From NCBI GenBank assembly GCA_016938135.1, contig JAFGVD010000024.1, forward strand, positions 1 through 64,000: a stretch of DNA of 64,000 bases, written 5' to 3'. Made by a program: the position numbers and the translations under genes. Source of the stretch: Coriobacteriia bacterium (GTDB taxonomy: Bacteria; Actinomycetota; Coriobacteriia; Anaerosomatales; Anaerosomataceae). This document shows, in pieces, positions 33,530 to 41,897 of this stretch. How positions within the stretch are numbered: the stretch's first letter is position 1; each line of letters starts with the position of its first letter. Below the pieces are notes generated by a model that was given only the letters and a program-made list of their open reading frames with translations, was not told the origin of the DNA and made no database searches.

Positions 33530-34594
33530 ATGCACGCGATCCTCGTAACATCCACAGCGCCGTACTCCGGGAAGAGCGGCATCGCTCTTGCGCTCATCTA
33601 CGAGTTGCAGGAGCGCGGACTGAAGGTAGGCTACTTCAAGCCGTTCGGCACGATGCCTGTGACCGTCGACGGGCTGACCACCGACCAAGACGCGTTGTAC
33701 GTGAACCGTTGCTGCTTGCATGAACCGGCCCCGCTCGAGGACATCTGCCCCATAGTGCGCACACAAGGCTTCATCGAGAACGTGCTTGCGAATGAGAGCC
33801 ATGGTCTTGAGGAACGGGTCCTCTCTGCGTATGCGTCGGCATCAAAGGGTCGGGACGTGATGGTCATCGAGGGTCAGAGCGACCTGTACCAGGGCCGAAG
33901 CATCGGGCTGTCGATGGAGCACATCGCTGAGCTTCTCGAAGCGTCCGTGCTGCTTATCGACCGTCCTAACGGGATGGACCTGCCCGATGACGTTCTCACG
34001 GTCACTGCTGCGCTGGGCGACAACCTGGGTGGCGTCCTGCTGAACTGGGTGCAGGAATCGCAGACCGACTTCGTCACCCGTAGGGTCGCACCGTTCCTCG
34101 AGTCATCGGGTGTGGACGTGATGGGGATTCTGCCCTACGACGCCGCGCTCTCATCTGTCACTGTGGGTGAGATCGTGGAGGCGCTGGGAGGCACCGTGCT
34201 GTGCGCGGAAGACCGCCTCGGCGAGCGTGTCGAAGCGTTCATGGTAGGTGCGATGGGGCAGGACAAGGCTCTGCGCTTCTTCCGACGGAAATCCCGCAAG
34301 GCGGTCATCACCGGCGGCGACAGGGCCGATGTCCAACTGGCGGCCCTTGAGACCAACACCCACGCACTCATCCTCACGGGCAACCTTCCCCCTGGGACTC
34401 TGGTGCTTGCCAGGGCAGAGGAACTGGGTGTGCCCATGATCATGGTCGACACGGACACTTTGACAGCCGTGGAGAAGATGGAGGCGCTGATGGGGCACGT
34501 GCGCATCCATGACACCGGTAAGGCTGCTAGAATACGCGAGATGCTGAACAGGTCAGTCAACATGGACACGCTGTTGGCGAAGTTCGGCATCTAA
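33530..34594 (+). CDS. P-loop / DRTGG-domain protein (Pta N-terminal-like)
   Basis: A 354-residue protein. The N-terminus HAILVTSTAPYSGKSGIALA is a BioD/CobQ-type P-loop (Walker A with GKS), and residues about 215-325 match the DRTGG domain seen in the N-terminal part of long phosphotransacetylases (RKAVITGGDRADVQLAAL). It has no phosphotransacetylase catalytic domain. GGAGG at 33519-33523 is six bases before ATG 33530, which is preferred to the ATG at 33524 that overlaps the previous stop. It probably senses or regulates acetyl-CoA/acetate flow with the preceding ligase (inference). Confidence 0.85.
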   Translation: MHAILVTSTAPYSGKSGIALALIYELQERGLKVGYFKPFGTMPVTVDGLTTDQDALYVNRCCLHEPAPLEDICPIVRTQGFIENVLANESHGLEERVLSAYASASKGRDVMVIEGQSDLYQGRSIGLSMEHIAELLEASVLLIDRPNGMDLPDDVLTVTAALGDNLGGVLLNWVQESQTDFVTRRVAPFLESSGVDVMGILPYDAALSSVTVGEIVEALGGTVLCAEDRLGERVEAFMVGAMGQDKALRFFRRKSRKAVITGGDRADVQLAALETNTHALILTGNLPPGTLVLARAEELGVPMIMVDTDTLTAVEKMEALMGHVRIHDTGKAARIREMLNRSVNMDTLLAKFGI

Positions 34595-34620
34595 GACCGG
34601 CGCCCGAAAGAGGAGTGCAC

Positions 34621-35628
34621 ATGAGCGCAGGCCATGATGTGACCGTAGTGGTGGACTCCATGGGAGGCGACAAGGCCCCCGGCGTGGTCCTGGAGGGCGT
34701 GATAGAGGCACTGGCGGCTGACACTGCGCTGCACGTGATCCTCACCGGACCGGATGATGTGGTGACGCCCTTTGCGGCAGCCCATCCACGCGTCGAGCCC
34801 GTTGTGACGTCCGAGGTCATAGAGATGGGGGAGCATCCCGCCAACGCCGTGAGGTCCAAGAAGGACTCGTCGATCGTGGTGGGTTGCCGGCTGGTCAAGG
34901 AGGGAAGAGCGCTTGCGTTCTTCTCGGCAGGCAGCACCGGCGCTTGCATGGCGGCGGCAACGCTGGTCATGGGACGCCTGCGCAACGTGTCTCGTCCCGC
35001 GATAGCCACTGTGATCCCCACCGCTGACCGTCCCTGCGTCTTGCTGGATGTGGGCGCCAATGCGGACGTCAAGCCCGAGAACCTCGTGCAGTTCGCCCTG
35101 ATGGGACGAGCGTACGCTCAAACCGTGCTCGATCGACAGGAGCCGACCGTAGGTCTGCTCAATATCGGTGAAGAGCCCGGTAAAGGCTCCATGCTCGCCC
35201 AGGCCGCCTATACGCTGGTGGACGGCAACGTCCCGGGATTCACCGGGAACGTGGAAGGCCGCGATATCCCCGAGGGGACCGTCGATGTGGTCGTCACCGA
35301 CGGCTTCACCGGGAACGTGGCCCTCAAACTCCTTGAAGGGTTGTCCCGGACCCTTATGCAGCAGATCAAGACCGCGATGACCAGCTCAAGTCTGAACAGC
35401 CTTGCCGCTGCGGTCCTCAAGCCTTCGCTTCAGAGATTGAAGGAGCGCATCGATCCTGACACCTATGGCGGCGCACCACTGCTGGGTGTCCGCGGCGTGT
35501 GCATCATCGGCCACGGTAGCTCGGGGTCGCGGGCCGTGCGCAACGGCATCCTTGTGAGCGCCCGTGCCGCCAGGGCGGGACTGCCGGCAGTCATCGAGCA
35601 GGCCGTCGCCGATGCGGGGGAGCGCTAG
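34621..35628 (+). CDS. plsX: Phosphate acyltransferase PlsX
   Basis: A 335-residue enzyme that exchanges acyl-ACP for acyl-phosphate, the donor for PlsY in phospholipid synthesis. VVVDSMGGDKAPGVVLEG begins the protein, FFSAGSTGACMAAATLVMGR and VGANADVKPENLVQFALMG are family motifs, and VTDGFTGNVALKLLEG and YGGAPLLGVRGVCIIGHGS follow. AGGAG five bases before ATG 34621 decides the start over GTG 34615. It starts the lipid-gene run and may also use acyl-phosphate from FakA. Confidence 0.97.
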   Translation: MSAGHDVTVVVDSMGGDKAPGVVLEGVIEALAADTALHVILTGPDDVVTPFAAAHPRVEPVVTSEVIEMGEHPANAVRSKKDSSIVVGCRLVKEGRALAFFSAGSTGACMAAATLVMGRLRNVSRPAIATVIPTADRPCVLLDVGANADVKPENLVQFALMGRAYAQTVLDRQEPTVGLLNIGEEPGKGSMLAQAAYTLVDGNVPGFTGNVEGRDIPEGTVDVVVTDGFTGNVALKLLEGLSRTLMQQIKTAMTSSSLNSLAAAVLKPSLQRLKERIDPDTYGGAPLLGVRGVCIIGHGSSGSRAVRNGILVSARAARAGLPAVIEQAVADAGER

Positions 35629-35655
35629 AACGCGCTTTCCCCCTTGGTAACGAAC

Positions 35656-35664
35656 GTGTACACT
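35656..35664 (+). promoter_or_regulatory. fabH -10 box within the palindrome GTGTACAC
   Basis: TACACT (35659-35664) is the best -10 before fabH and overlaps the 8-base palindrome GTGTACAC (35656-35663), with flanking CGTGT/ACACG arms. No good -35 is seen. It may be an operator. Confidence 0.4.
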
Positions 35665-35685
35665 ACACGGACATTCGCCCCAACC

Positions 35686-35720
35686 GGCGCCCGGTAGCGC
35701 CTTGGATAAGGAGCGTATCC
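35686..35720 (+). other. fabH leader hairpins, one holding the ribosome-binding site
   Basis: GGCGC/GCGCC (35686-35701) forms one hairpin. GGATA (35704-35708) and TATCC (35716-35720) form another whose loop contains AGGAG. The site is 14 bases from ATG 35728, too far unless the RNA is folded or another start is used. Confidence 0.45.
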
Positions 35721-35727
35721 TCCCAAA

Positions 35728-36717
35728 ATGAAGCATGCAGCCGTCATCGGCATAGGGTCCTATCTGCCTGAACGCCGCCTCACCAACCAAGACCTCGAAG
35801 GCATGGTGGAGACATCCGACGAGTGGATCACCACTCGCACCGGCATCCGTGAACGTCGCCTTGCCGAGATAGACCAGGCCACCTCAGACCTTGCAACTGA
35901 AGCGGGACGCAGAGCGATGGCCGATGCAGGCATCGAAGCAAACGACCTCGATCTGCTCGTCGTGGGCACCTCGAGTCCCGATATGATCTTCCCTTCAACG
36001 GCCTGTATCACCCAGGCGAACCTCGGCCTTACCTGCCCCGCGTACGATGTCATGGCTGCCTGTACGAGCTTCATCTTCGCTCTGCAGAACGCGACTGCCG
36101 CCATCGAGAGCGGGAGGGCCAGGACCGTCATGGTGATCGGTGCTGACGCCTTGACGCGCCATGTCGACTTCAGCGATCGCGGAACCTGCATCTTGTTCGG
36201 CGACGGCGCAGGCGCGTTCATTCTTCAGGCATCCGATGAGCCAGGTGTTCTCGGCATCGAACTAGGCTCTGACGGAAAGGGTGGCGACGTCCTCAAGATA
36301 CCGGCTGGAGGCTCCGCGCTGCCCGCGACCGTAGAACGGGTCGAGGCCGGGCTGCACTACGTCCAGATGGCTGGCAATGAAGTATTCAAGTTCGCGGTGC
36401 GAGTGATACCCAAGGCCACCGAAGCGGCGCTTGCAGCCTCGGGCATGGCGGTCTCCGACCTCACGTGGCTCGTGCCGCATCAGGCGAACCAGCGAATCCT
36501 CAACACCGTCGCGGAGCGTCTTGGTGTACCCGATGAACGTGTCGTCTCCAACATAGAGCTCACCGGCAACACGTCCGCAGCCTCGATTCCGCTTGCGGTC
36601 GACGACCTGTATACTAACGGCAGTCTGCATCCCGGTGACGTCCTCGCCCTCGTGGGCTTTGGCGCCGGACTCACCTGGGGAGCAGCGGTCGTGCGTTGGA
36701 CCAAGGAGGTTCAGTAG
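35728..36717 (+). CDS. fabH: 3-oxoacyl-ACP synthase III
   Basis: A 329-residue condensing enzyme that starts type II fatty-acid synthesis from acetyl-CoA (or a branched primer) and malonyl-ACP. The triad is Cys112 (DVMAACTSFIFAL), His251 (VPHQANQRIL) and Asn281 (TGNTSAASIP). GIGSYLPERRLTN and TSDEWITTRTGIRER are typical N-terminal motifs. The start ATG 35728 has AGGAG 14 bases upstream, with a hairpin there. The next gene begins directly after its stop. Confidence 0.97.
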   Translation: MKHAAVIGIGSYLPERRLTNQDLEGMVETSDEWITTRTGIRERRLAEIDQATSDLATEAGRRAMADAGIEANDLDLLVVGTSSPDMIFPSTACITQANLGLTCPAYDVMAACTSFIFALQNATAAIESGRARTVMVIGADALTRHVDFSDRGTCILFGDGAGAFILQASDEPGVLGIELGSDGKGGDVLKIPAGGSALPATVERVEAGLHYVQMAGNEVFKFAVRVIPKATEAALAASGMAVSDLTWLVPHQANQRILNTVAERLGVPDERVVSNIELTGNTSAASIPLAVDDLYTNGSLHPGDVLALVGFGAGLTWGAAVVRWTKEVQ

Positions 36718-37665
36718 ATGGCCCTACGTACCAGACTCACGAGACTACTGGGCATCGAGTACCCCATTATCCAGGGTGGCATGGCCTGGACGGCCACAGC
36801 CGAGCTTGCAGCCGCCGTCAGCAACGGTGGTGGCCTGGGTATCATCGGTGCCGGCCACATGCCTACCGAGATCTTGCGTGACGAGATACGTCGCGCCAAG
36901 TCACTCACCGACAAGCCCTTCGGCGTGAACCTTATGCTGCTGACCCCACACATCGATGAGATCGTGGAAATGGTCCTCGAAGAAGGTGTCCACGCTGTCA
37001 CCACCGGTGCGGGCAACCCTGCCAAGTACATGAAGGGGCTCAAGGAACGCGGGATCAAAGTGATCACCGTCGTTCCTTCGGTCGCACTGGCAAAGCGCAT
37101 GGAGTCCATCGGTGCGGATGCCGTGATCGGCGAGGGGATGGAGGCGGGCGGTCACATTGGAGAGCTCACTACCATGGTGCTCACCCCGCAGCTTGCCGAC
37201 GCGCTCTCAATACCTGTCATCGCAGCGGGTGGCATCGCTGATGGACGTGCGTTCGTAGCCGCGTTCGCTCTAGGTGCCGAAGGTGTGCAGATCGGCACAA
37301 GATTCATGTGTGCCGAAGAATGCACGATCCACCCTGATGCCAAGGCTCGCATTATCAAGGCGAAGGACCGCGACACCGTGGTCACCGGATACTCCACCGG
37401 ACACCCTGTCAGGGTGCTCAAGAACAAGCTGTCACGACAGCTTGAGGCACTCGACAGGGACAACAAACCGGAAGAACTTGAGAAGCTGGGCAGCGGTAAG
37501 CTCGCACTCGCGATGAAACACGGCGATGTAGACCTGGGAAGCGTCATGGCCGGACAGGTCGCAGCTATGGTCTGCAAGATCCAGCCTGCCGCAGAGATCA
37601 TCGGCGAGATCGCCAACGAGGCCGAGGCCCTCATGCCCGCTCTACGTGCGTCGTTCGAGGACTAG
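36718..37665 (+). CDS. fabK: Enoyl-ACP reductase FabK (FMN-dependent)
   Basis: A 315-residue TIM-barrel flavoprotein. YPIIQGGMAWTATAELAAAV, GGLGIIGAGHM, KPFGVNLML, EAGGHIGELTTMVL and VIAAGGIADGRAFVAAFALG match FabK, the triclosan-resistant enoyl reductase that ends each fatty-acid elongation cycle. AAGGAGG eight bases before ATG 36718 supports the start. It directly follows fabH and precedes fabD. No fabI is visible in the window, so this is probably the main enoyl reductase. Confidence 0.93.
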   Translation: MALRTRLTRLLGIEYPIIQGGMAWTATAELAAAVSNGGGLGIIGAGHMPTEILRDEIRRAKSLTDKPFGVNLMLLTPHIDEIVEMVLEEGVHAVTTGAGNPAKYMKGLKERGIKVITVVPSVALAKRMESIGADAVIGEGMEAGGHIGELTTMVLTPQLADALSIPVIAAGGIADGRAFVAAFALGAEGVQIGTRFMCAEECTIHPDAKARIIKAKDRDTVVTGYSTGHPVRVLKNKLSRQLEALDRDNKPEELEKLGSGKLALAMKHGDVDLGSVMAGQVAAMVCKIQPAAEIIGEIANEAEALMPALRASFED

Positions 37666-37670
37666 ATAGC

Positions 37671-38588
37671 ATGGCGATCTCTCACGCACTGGTCTTTCCG
37701 GGACAAGGTTCTCAACGTGTCGGCATGCTCGACCGATTGCCCGGTCTGGAATCAGTGGACCGACTATTGGACGCCGCCGAAGCCCTGAGCGGGCTTCAGC
37801 TCAGGACCATAGCAAGCCAGGGCCCTGATGAGTCGCTTGCTGATACGCGGGCTGCGCAGCCGTTGCTCTATCTGACCGACTGGGCATGGGGTACGAGCCT
37901 GCTCGCCGCGGGGCTTGAGCCTTCGGCTGTGGCGGGTCATAGCCTTGGTGAGTTCGCGGCGCTCGCGGTGGCGGGAGCCTTCTCCGTTGAAGCCGGCCTT
38001 GAGCTGATCAACGAGCGCGCCCGGCTCATGAGCTCGGCTGCACAGGCTACCCCGGGGACCATGAGCGCCGTGCTCGGCCTGGAGACGCCCATCATCACCG
38101 ACATAGTGACCCCGATGACCGGCGTCTGGATGGCGAATGACAATGCCCCCGGTCAGGTAGTGATATCGGGCACACATGAAGGTATCGAGGCGGCCACGCA
38201 GGCGCTCACTGCTGCCGGGGCTCGACGCATCGTCTCCCTCCGGGTCGCTGGAGCGTTCCACTCGCCTTTGATGTCTCCTGCTGCCGACGCTTTCGCGACC
38301 ATTCTTGAGAACACCCATTTCGCCGACACCGCGATCCCGGTCTTGCAGAACTCACACCCCACTCCCACGCAAGACGCGGGCCTGATCGTGCAGCGATTGC
38401 GCGACCAGATCACTGCACCAGTCCGCTGGACCGAGACCATGCAGGCTCTGCTCGATATGAACATCGCCGCGGTAGTGGAGGCTGGACCGGGAGCCGTCCT
38501 CAAAGGCCTTGCCCGTCGTGTCGAAGGGCTGAGCGCCTACTCTGTGGAGGATGGCGGGCTCGAACTCGTGGTGGAGGTGGTTTTGTGA
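37671..38588 (+). CDS. fabD: Malonyl-CoA:ACP transacylase
   Basis: A 305-residue enzyme loading malonyl onto ACP. LVFPGQGSQRVGML begins the protein, and the nucleophile is Ser91 in GHSLGEFAAL. GAFHSPLMSPAA holds the catalytic His. Its stop overlaps the fabG GTG. The length is usual. A GAGGA upstream of ATG 37671 is a modest ribosome-binding site. Confidence 0.97.
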   Translation: MAISHALVFPGQGSQRVGMLDRLPGLESVDRLLDAAEALSGLQLRTIASQGPDESLADTRAAQPLLYLTDWAWGTSLLAAGLEPSAVAGHSLGEFAALAVAGAFSVEAGLELINERARLMSSAAQATPGTMSAVLGLETPIITDIVTPMTGVWMANDNAPGQVVISGTHEGIEAATQALTAAGARRIVSLRVAGAFHSPLMSPAADAFATILENTHFADTAIPVLQNSHPTPTQDAGLIVQRLRDQITAPVRWTETMQALLDMNIAAVVEAGPGAVLKGLARRVEGLSAYSVEDGGLELVVEVVL

Positions 38589-39337
38589 CGCAGAGACTCT
38601 CAAACAAGATCGCTCTGGTGACCGGATCGTCCAGAGGCATTGGCGCACAGATAGCACAGCGCCTTGCCGCTGAAGGCGCGACAGTAGCCGTGAACTACGC
38701 CGGCAGCGAGGCTGCGGCCCAAGAGGTCGTATCTTCGATCGTGGCGGCAGGTGGCGTGGCGGAGGCCTTCAAGGCAGATGTGAGCGATGCGGATAGCGTC
38801 TCGGCACTGCTGGATGCGGTCGTGAAGCGGTTCGGCCGGCTCGACATCCTGGTGAACAACGCAGGCATCACGAGAGACGGCCTGCTCGTCAGAATGAGCG
38901 ATGATGATTGGAACGACGTATTGAGCACCAACCTGTCGGGGGCGTTCTTCGCCACGCGTGCCGCTGCCAAGCTCATGATGAAGGCACGCACCGGCTGTGT
39001 GATCAACATCTCATCGGTGGTAGGCGTTGCAGGCAATGCAGGCCAGGCCAACTACGCCGCGGCCAAGGCGGGACTTATCGGCCTCACCAAGTCCGTAGCG
39101 CGGGAGCTGGCCTCCCGCAACGTACGCGTCAACGCCGTGGCCCCCGGATTCATCGAGACGGACATGACTGCCGGGCTACCTGATGCTGCGCGCGAAGCAG
39201 CCTTGAGCGGCATCGCCATGAAGCGCATGGGGACCCCGGCCGACGTTGCGGCACTCGTGGCATTCCTTGCCAGCGACGAAGCCGCCTATATCACCGGCCA
39301 GACCATTGCGGTAGACGGAGGAATGACGTTCGCCTGA
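38585..39337 (+). CDS. fabG: 3-oxoacyl-ACP reductase
   Basis: A 250-residue short-chain dehydrogenase that reduces 3-oxoacyl-ACP with [21 protein letters not shown] is the cofactor motif, [11 protein letters not shown] the Asn motif, INISSVVG carries the Ser, and [10 protein letters not shown] the Tyr and Lys of the catalytic set. PGFIETDMT is FabG-specific. It starts at GTG 38585 overlapping the fabD stop, with GGAGGTGG upstream. Confidence 0.97.
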   Translation: MTQRLSNKIALVTGSSRGIGAQIAQRLAAEGATVAVNYAGSEAAAQEVVSSIVAAGGVAEAFKADVSDADSVSALLDAVVKRFGRLDILVNNAGITRDGLLVRMSDDDWNDVLSTNLSGAFFATRAAAKLMMKARTGCVINISSVVGVAGNAGQANYAAAKAGLIGLTKSVARELASRNVRVNAVAPGFIETDMTAGLPDAAREAALSGIAMKRMGTPADVAALVAFLASDEAAYITGQTIAVDGGMTFA

Positions 39338-39339
39338 CC

Positions 39340-39355
39340 ACGCGCACGTGCGCGT
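39340..39355. repeat. 16-base palindrome between fabG and acpP
   Basis: ACGCGCACGTGCGCGT is a perfect palindrome directly after the fabG stop. With the hairpin at 39650 it brackets acpP. An RNA-processing or stabilising stem is plausible; no T-run follows. Confidence 0.55.
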
Positions 39356-39392
39356 AACATCACACCGTGGCAGGAGAGAGGAGGTGTTACAC

Positions 39393-39632
39393 ATGGAGAA
39401 AGAGGAAATCTTTGACAAGGTCAAGGAGGTCATCGTCGACCAGCTCAACGCTGATGCAGACGATGTGAACCTCGAAGCGTCCTTCATTGACGACCTTGGC
39501 GCTGACTCGCTCGATATCGTCGAGCTCGTCATGGCGCTTGAGGAGTCGTTCGGCATCTCCATCCCTGACGAGGAGGCCGAGAACATCAAGACGGTCGCTG
39601 ATGCGGTTGAGTTCATAACCGCCAACGCATAG
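39393..39632 (+). CDS. acpP: Acyl carrier protein
   Basis: A 79-residue acidic helical carrier. Ser39 in [18 protein letters not shown] accepts the 4'-phosphopantetheine arm. The rest ([28 protein letters not shown]) is typical. ATG 39393 follows GGAGG by eight bases; an in-frame codon at 39348 lies in the upstream palindrome. A strong hairpin lies just after the gene. Confidence 0.98.
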   Translation: MEKEEIFDKVKEVIVDQLNADADDVNLEASFIDDLGADSLDIVELVMALEESFGISIPDEEAENIKTVADAVEFITANA

Positions 39633-39649
39633 CTGACACTGGACTCATG

Positions 39650-39683
39650 GACACACCGGCCGACCGTGGTCGGCCGGTGTGTC
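39650..39683. terminator. Very strong hairpin after acpP
   Basis: GACACACCGGCCGACC pairs perfectly over 16 positions with GGTCGGCCGGTGTGTC, with a two-base loop. ATTCTCAT follows, not a T-run, so it may be a partial terminator or a 3'-end protector of the acpP mRNA, with some read-through into fabK2. Confidence 0.72.
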
Positions 39684-39703
39684 ATTCTCATCCCGGAGGA
39701 CCC

Positions 39704-40666
39704 ATGGAAATGCCCACACTGACCATAGGTACAAGAACCGCCCGACTACCCATCATCCAGGGCGGCATGGCCGTGCGCATCTCCATGGGCCCACTGGCCT
39801 CGGCGGTCGCCCAGGCAGGCGGCGTCGGGCTCATCGCAGGGTCGGGACTCACTCCCAGAGAACTCGCCAACGAGGTCCGCACCGCGCGCGCCGCGACCGA
39901 CGGTGTGATCGGCGTGAACATCATGGTCGCGGTCAGCAACTTCAAACAACTCGTCCATGCCGCCATAGGCGAAGGTGTGGACCTGGTGGTTGCAGGCGCA
40001 GGCTTCTCTCGCGACGTATTCGGCTGGTGTCGCGAGGCCGGCGTCGAGATCGTACCCATCGTCGGCTCTGAGCGAGTAGCCAAGCTCTCGCAGCGTTTCG
40101 GTGCCTCGGCCGTCATCGTCGAAGGCTTCGAGGCAGGTGGCCACCTCGGCACCGATGAGCTGATGCTGGACCTGCTACCGCGGATCATCGAGTCCGTGGA
40201 CATTCCCGTCATCGGCGCAGGCGGCATAGTGACAGGAGCTGACATCAAAAGAGCACTGGACGCCGGTGCTGCCGGCGTACAGATGGGTTCGCGTTTTGCC
40301 GCCACTATGGAATCATCCGCACCCGAGGCCTTCAAACAGATGTATGTGAACGCCACCGACGACGACATCATCGTCACCAAGAGCCCCGTAGGTCTGCCCG
40401 GACGTGCGATCAGCAATCCTCTCACCGACAGACTCGCAGCAGGCGACTACCCGCCTATCGAACGCTGCGTCTCGTGTCTGAAGGCGTGCGGCAAGGAGTA
40501 CTGCATCATGGACAAGCTGGTCCGCGCGCAGAGCGGGGATGTCACCGGGGGACTGGTCTTTGCGGGCTCCTCGGCAGCGAGGATCCACGATGTCCCCACA
40601 GTCCACGACCTGATGGAAAGGCTCGTCGCCGAATGGCGTGCCGCGAGCGAAGGAGCACTCGCATGA
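39704..40666 (+). CDS. Second FabK/nitronate-monooxygenase-like flavoprotein with Cys cluster
   Basis: A 320-residue FMN TIM barrel related to fabK at 36718: LPIIQGGMAVRISMGPLASA, GGVGLIAGSGL, VEGFEAGGHLGTDELMLDL and VIGAGGIVTGADIKRALDAG. Unlike the first copy it ends with RCVSCLKACGKEYCIMDKL, four cysteines that could hold a metal or Fe-S centre. GGAGG four bases before ATG 39704 supports the start. It lies between acpP and fabF, so a second enoyl reductase or a related redox step in lipid synthesis is likely. A nitronate monooxygenase is the alternative. Confidence 0.85.
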   Translation: MEMPTLTIGTRTARLPIIQGGMAVRISMGPLASAVAQAGGVGLIAGSGLTPRELANEVRTARAATDGVIGVNIMVAVSNFKQLVHAAIGEGVDLVVAGAGFSRDVFGWCREAGVEIVPIVGSERVAKLSQRFGASAVIVEGFEAGGHLGTDELMLDLLPRIIESVDIPVIGAGGIVTGADIKRALDAGAAGVQMGSRFAATMESSAPEAFKQMYVNATDDDIIVTKSPVGLPGRAISNPLTDRLAAGDYPPIERCVSCLKACGKEYCIMDKLVRAQSGDVTGGLVFAGSSAARIHDVPTVHDLMERLVAEWRAASEGALA

Positions 40667-41889
40667 GAAGGGTAGTTGTAACCGGTATCGGATGCGTCTC
40701 ACCCGTAGGCATCGGGATCGAGGCCGCATGGCAGTCGATAGAGGCAGGTCGCTCAGGGATCGGACCTATCACATCGTTCGATGCCAGCGCCTATTCCACG
40801 CGCTTCGCGGGAACAGTCGATGACTGGGACCCGTCGCGCTGGCTCGACCCCAAAGAGGCGCGACGCATGTCACGCTTCCAGCAGTTCGCAGTGGTCGCTG
40901 CCGATGAGGCTCTGGCGGATTCCGGCCTTGTGATAGACGAGACCAACGCCGAGCGCGTGGGCGTCATCGTCGGCTCGGGCATCGGCGGTCTATCCACGAT
41001 GGAGGAGCAGGCGGCGGTGCTCGCCGAGCGAGGACCATCGCGTGTCAGCCCTACACTCGTCCCGATGATGATCGTCGACCTCGCAGCCGGCCAGATCTCG
41101 ATCCGCACCGGCATGCGCGGCATCAACTACGCGCCCGTCTCGGCATGTGCCACCGGCAATCACTCTATCGGCGAGGCCGGGGAGGCAATCCGTCGCGGCG
41201 CTGCCGATGTGATCTTGGCCGGCGGATTCGACTGCGGTGTGACGCCGCTTGGCATGGCCGGCTTCTGCGCCGCACGGGCGCTGTCAACCAACAACGACGA
41301 CCCCGCCGGCGCCTCCCGGCCCTTCGATGCAGGACGCGACGGCTTCGTCATGGGGGAGGGCGGCGGCATCCTTGTGCTTGAAGAGCTGGAACACGCCACC
41401 GCGCGTGGCGCCCACATCTACGCGGAGCTGGTGGGATACGGTGCCACTGCAGACGCACATCACATCACCGCACCCGCTCCGGACGGCAACGGGGCGCGTC
41501 GGGCGATGCTCCAGGCGCTTGAGCAGGCTGGTTACGAGCCGTCGCGGGTGGGCTACATCAACGCGCACGGGACGTCCACCCAGCTGGGTGACGCCGCCGA
41601 GACAGGCGCGATCAAGGCCGTGTTCGGCGATGCGACGCCTCCCGTGTCCTCGACCAAATCCATGACCGGTCACCTCCTCGGCGGGGCCGGTGCCCTTGAA
41701 GCGGTGTTCTGCGTGTTGGCCCTGGACCGCGAGACGCTGCCGCCTACGATCAACCAGACCGAGTCCGACCCCAAGTGCGACCTGGACTACGTGCCCAATG
41801 CCGCTCGCAAGGTCAAGGTTGATGCGGCGATGAGCAACTCGTTCGGATTCGGCGGTCACAACGCAACGCTCCTTTTCGCCCGGCTGTAG
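40663..41889 (+). CDS. fabF: 3-oxoacyl-ACP synthase II
   Basis: A 408-residue elongating condensing enzyme. VVVTGIGCVSPVG starts it. The triad is Cys162 (SACATGNHSIG), His302 (NAHGTSTQLGD) and His337 (KSMTGHLLGGAG), and SNSFGFGGHNATL ends it. ATG 40663 overlaps the preceding stop, with AAGGAG seven bases upstream; an in-frame start far upstream at 40474 lies within fabK2 and is rejected. Confidence 0.97.
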   Translation: MRRVVVTGIGCVSPVGIGIEAAWQSIEAGRSGIGPITSFDASAYSTRFAGTVDDWDPSRWLDPKEARRMSRFQQFAVVAADEALADSGLVIDETNAERVGVIVGSGIGGLSTMEEQAAVLAERGPSRVSPTLVPMMIVDLAAGQISIRTGMRGINYAPVSACATGNHSIGEAGEAIRRGAADVILAGGFDCGVTPLGMAGFCAARALSTNNDDPAGASRPFDAGRDGFVMGEGGGILVLEELEHATARGAHIYAELVGYGATADAHHITAPAPDGNGARRAMLQALEQAGYEPSRVGYINAHGTSTQLGDAAETGAIKAVFGDATPPVSSTKSMTGHLLGGAGALEAVFCVLALDRETLPPTINQTESDPKCDLDYVPNAARKVKVDAAMSNSFGFGGHNATLLFARL

Positions 41890-41897
41890 ACGTGACC

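Noticed and set aside
39688-40425. A long minus-strand open frame opposite fabK2
   Set aside because: It is a GC-rich shadow of a well-supported flavoprotein gene; low-complexity Ser/Thr/Pro content and no start signal.
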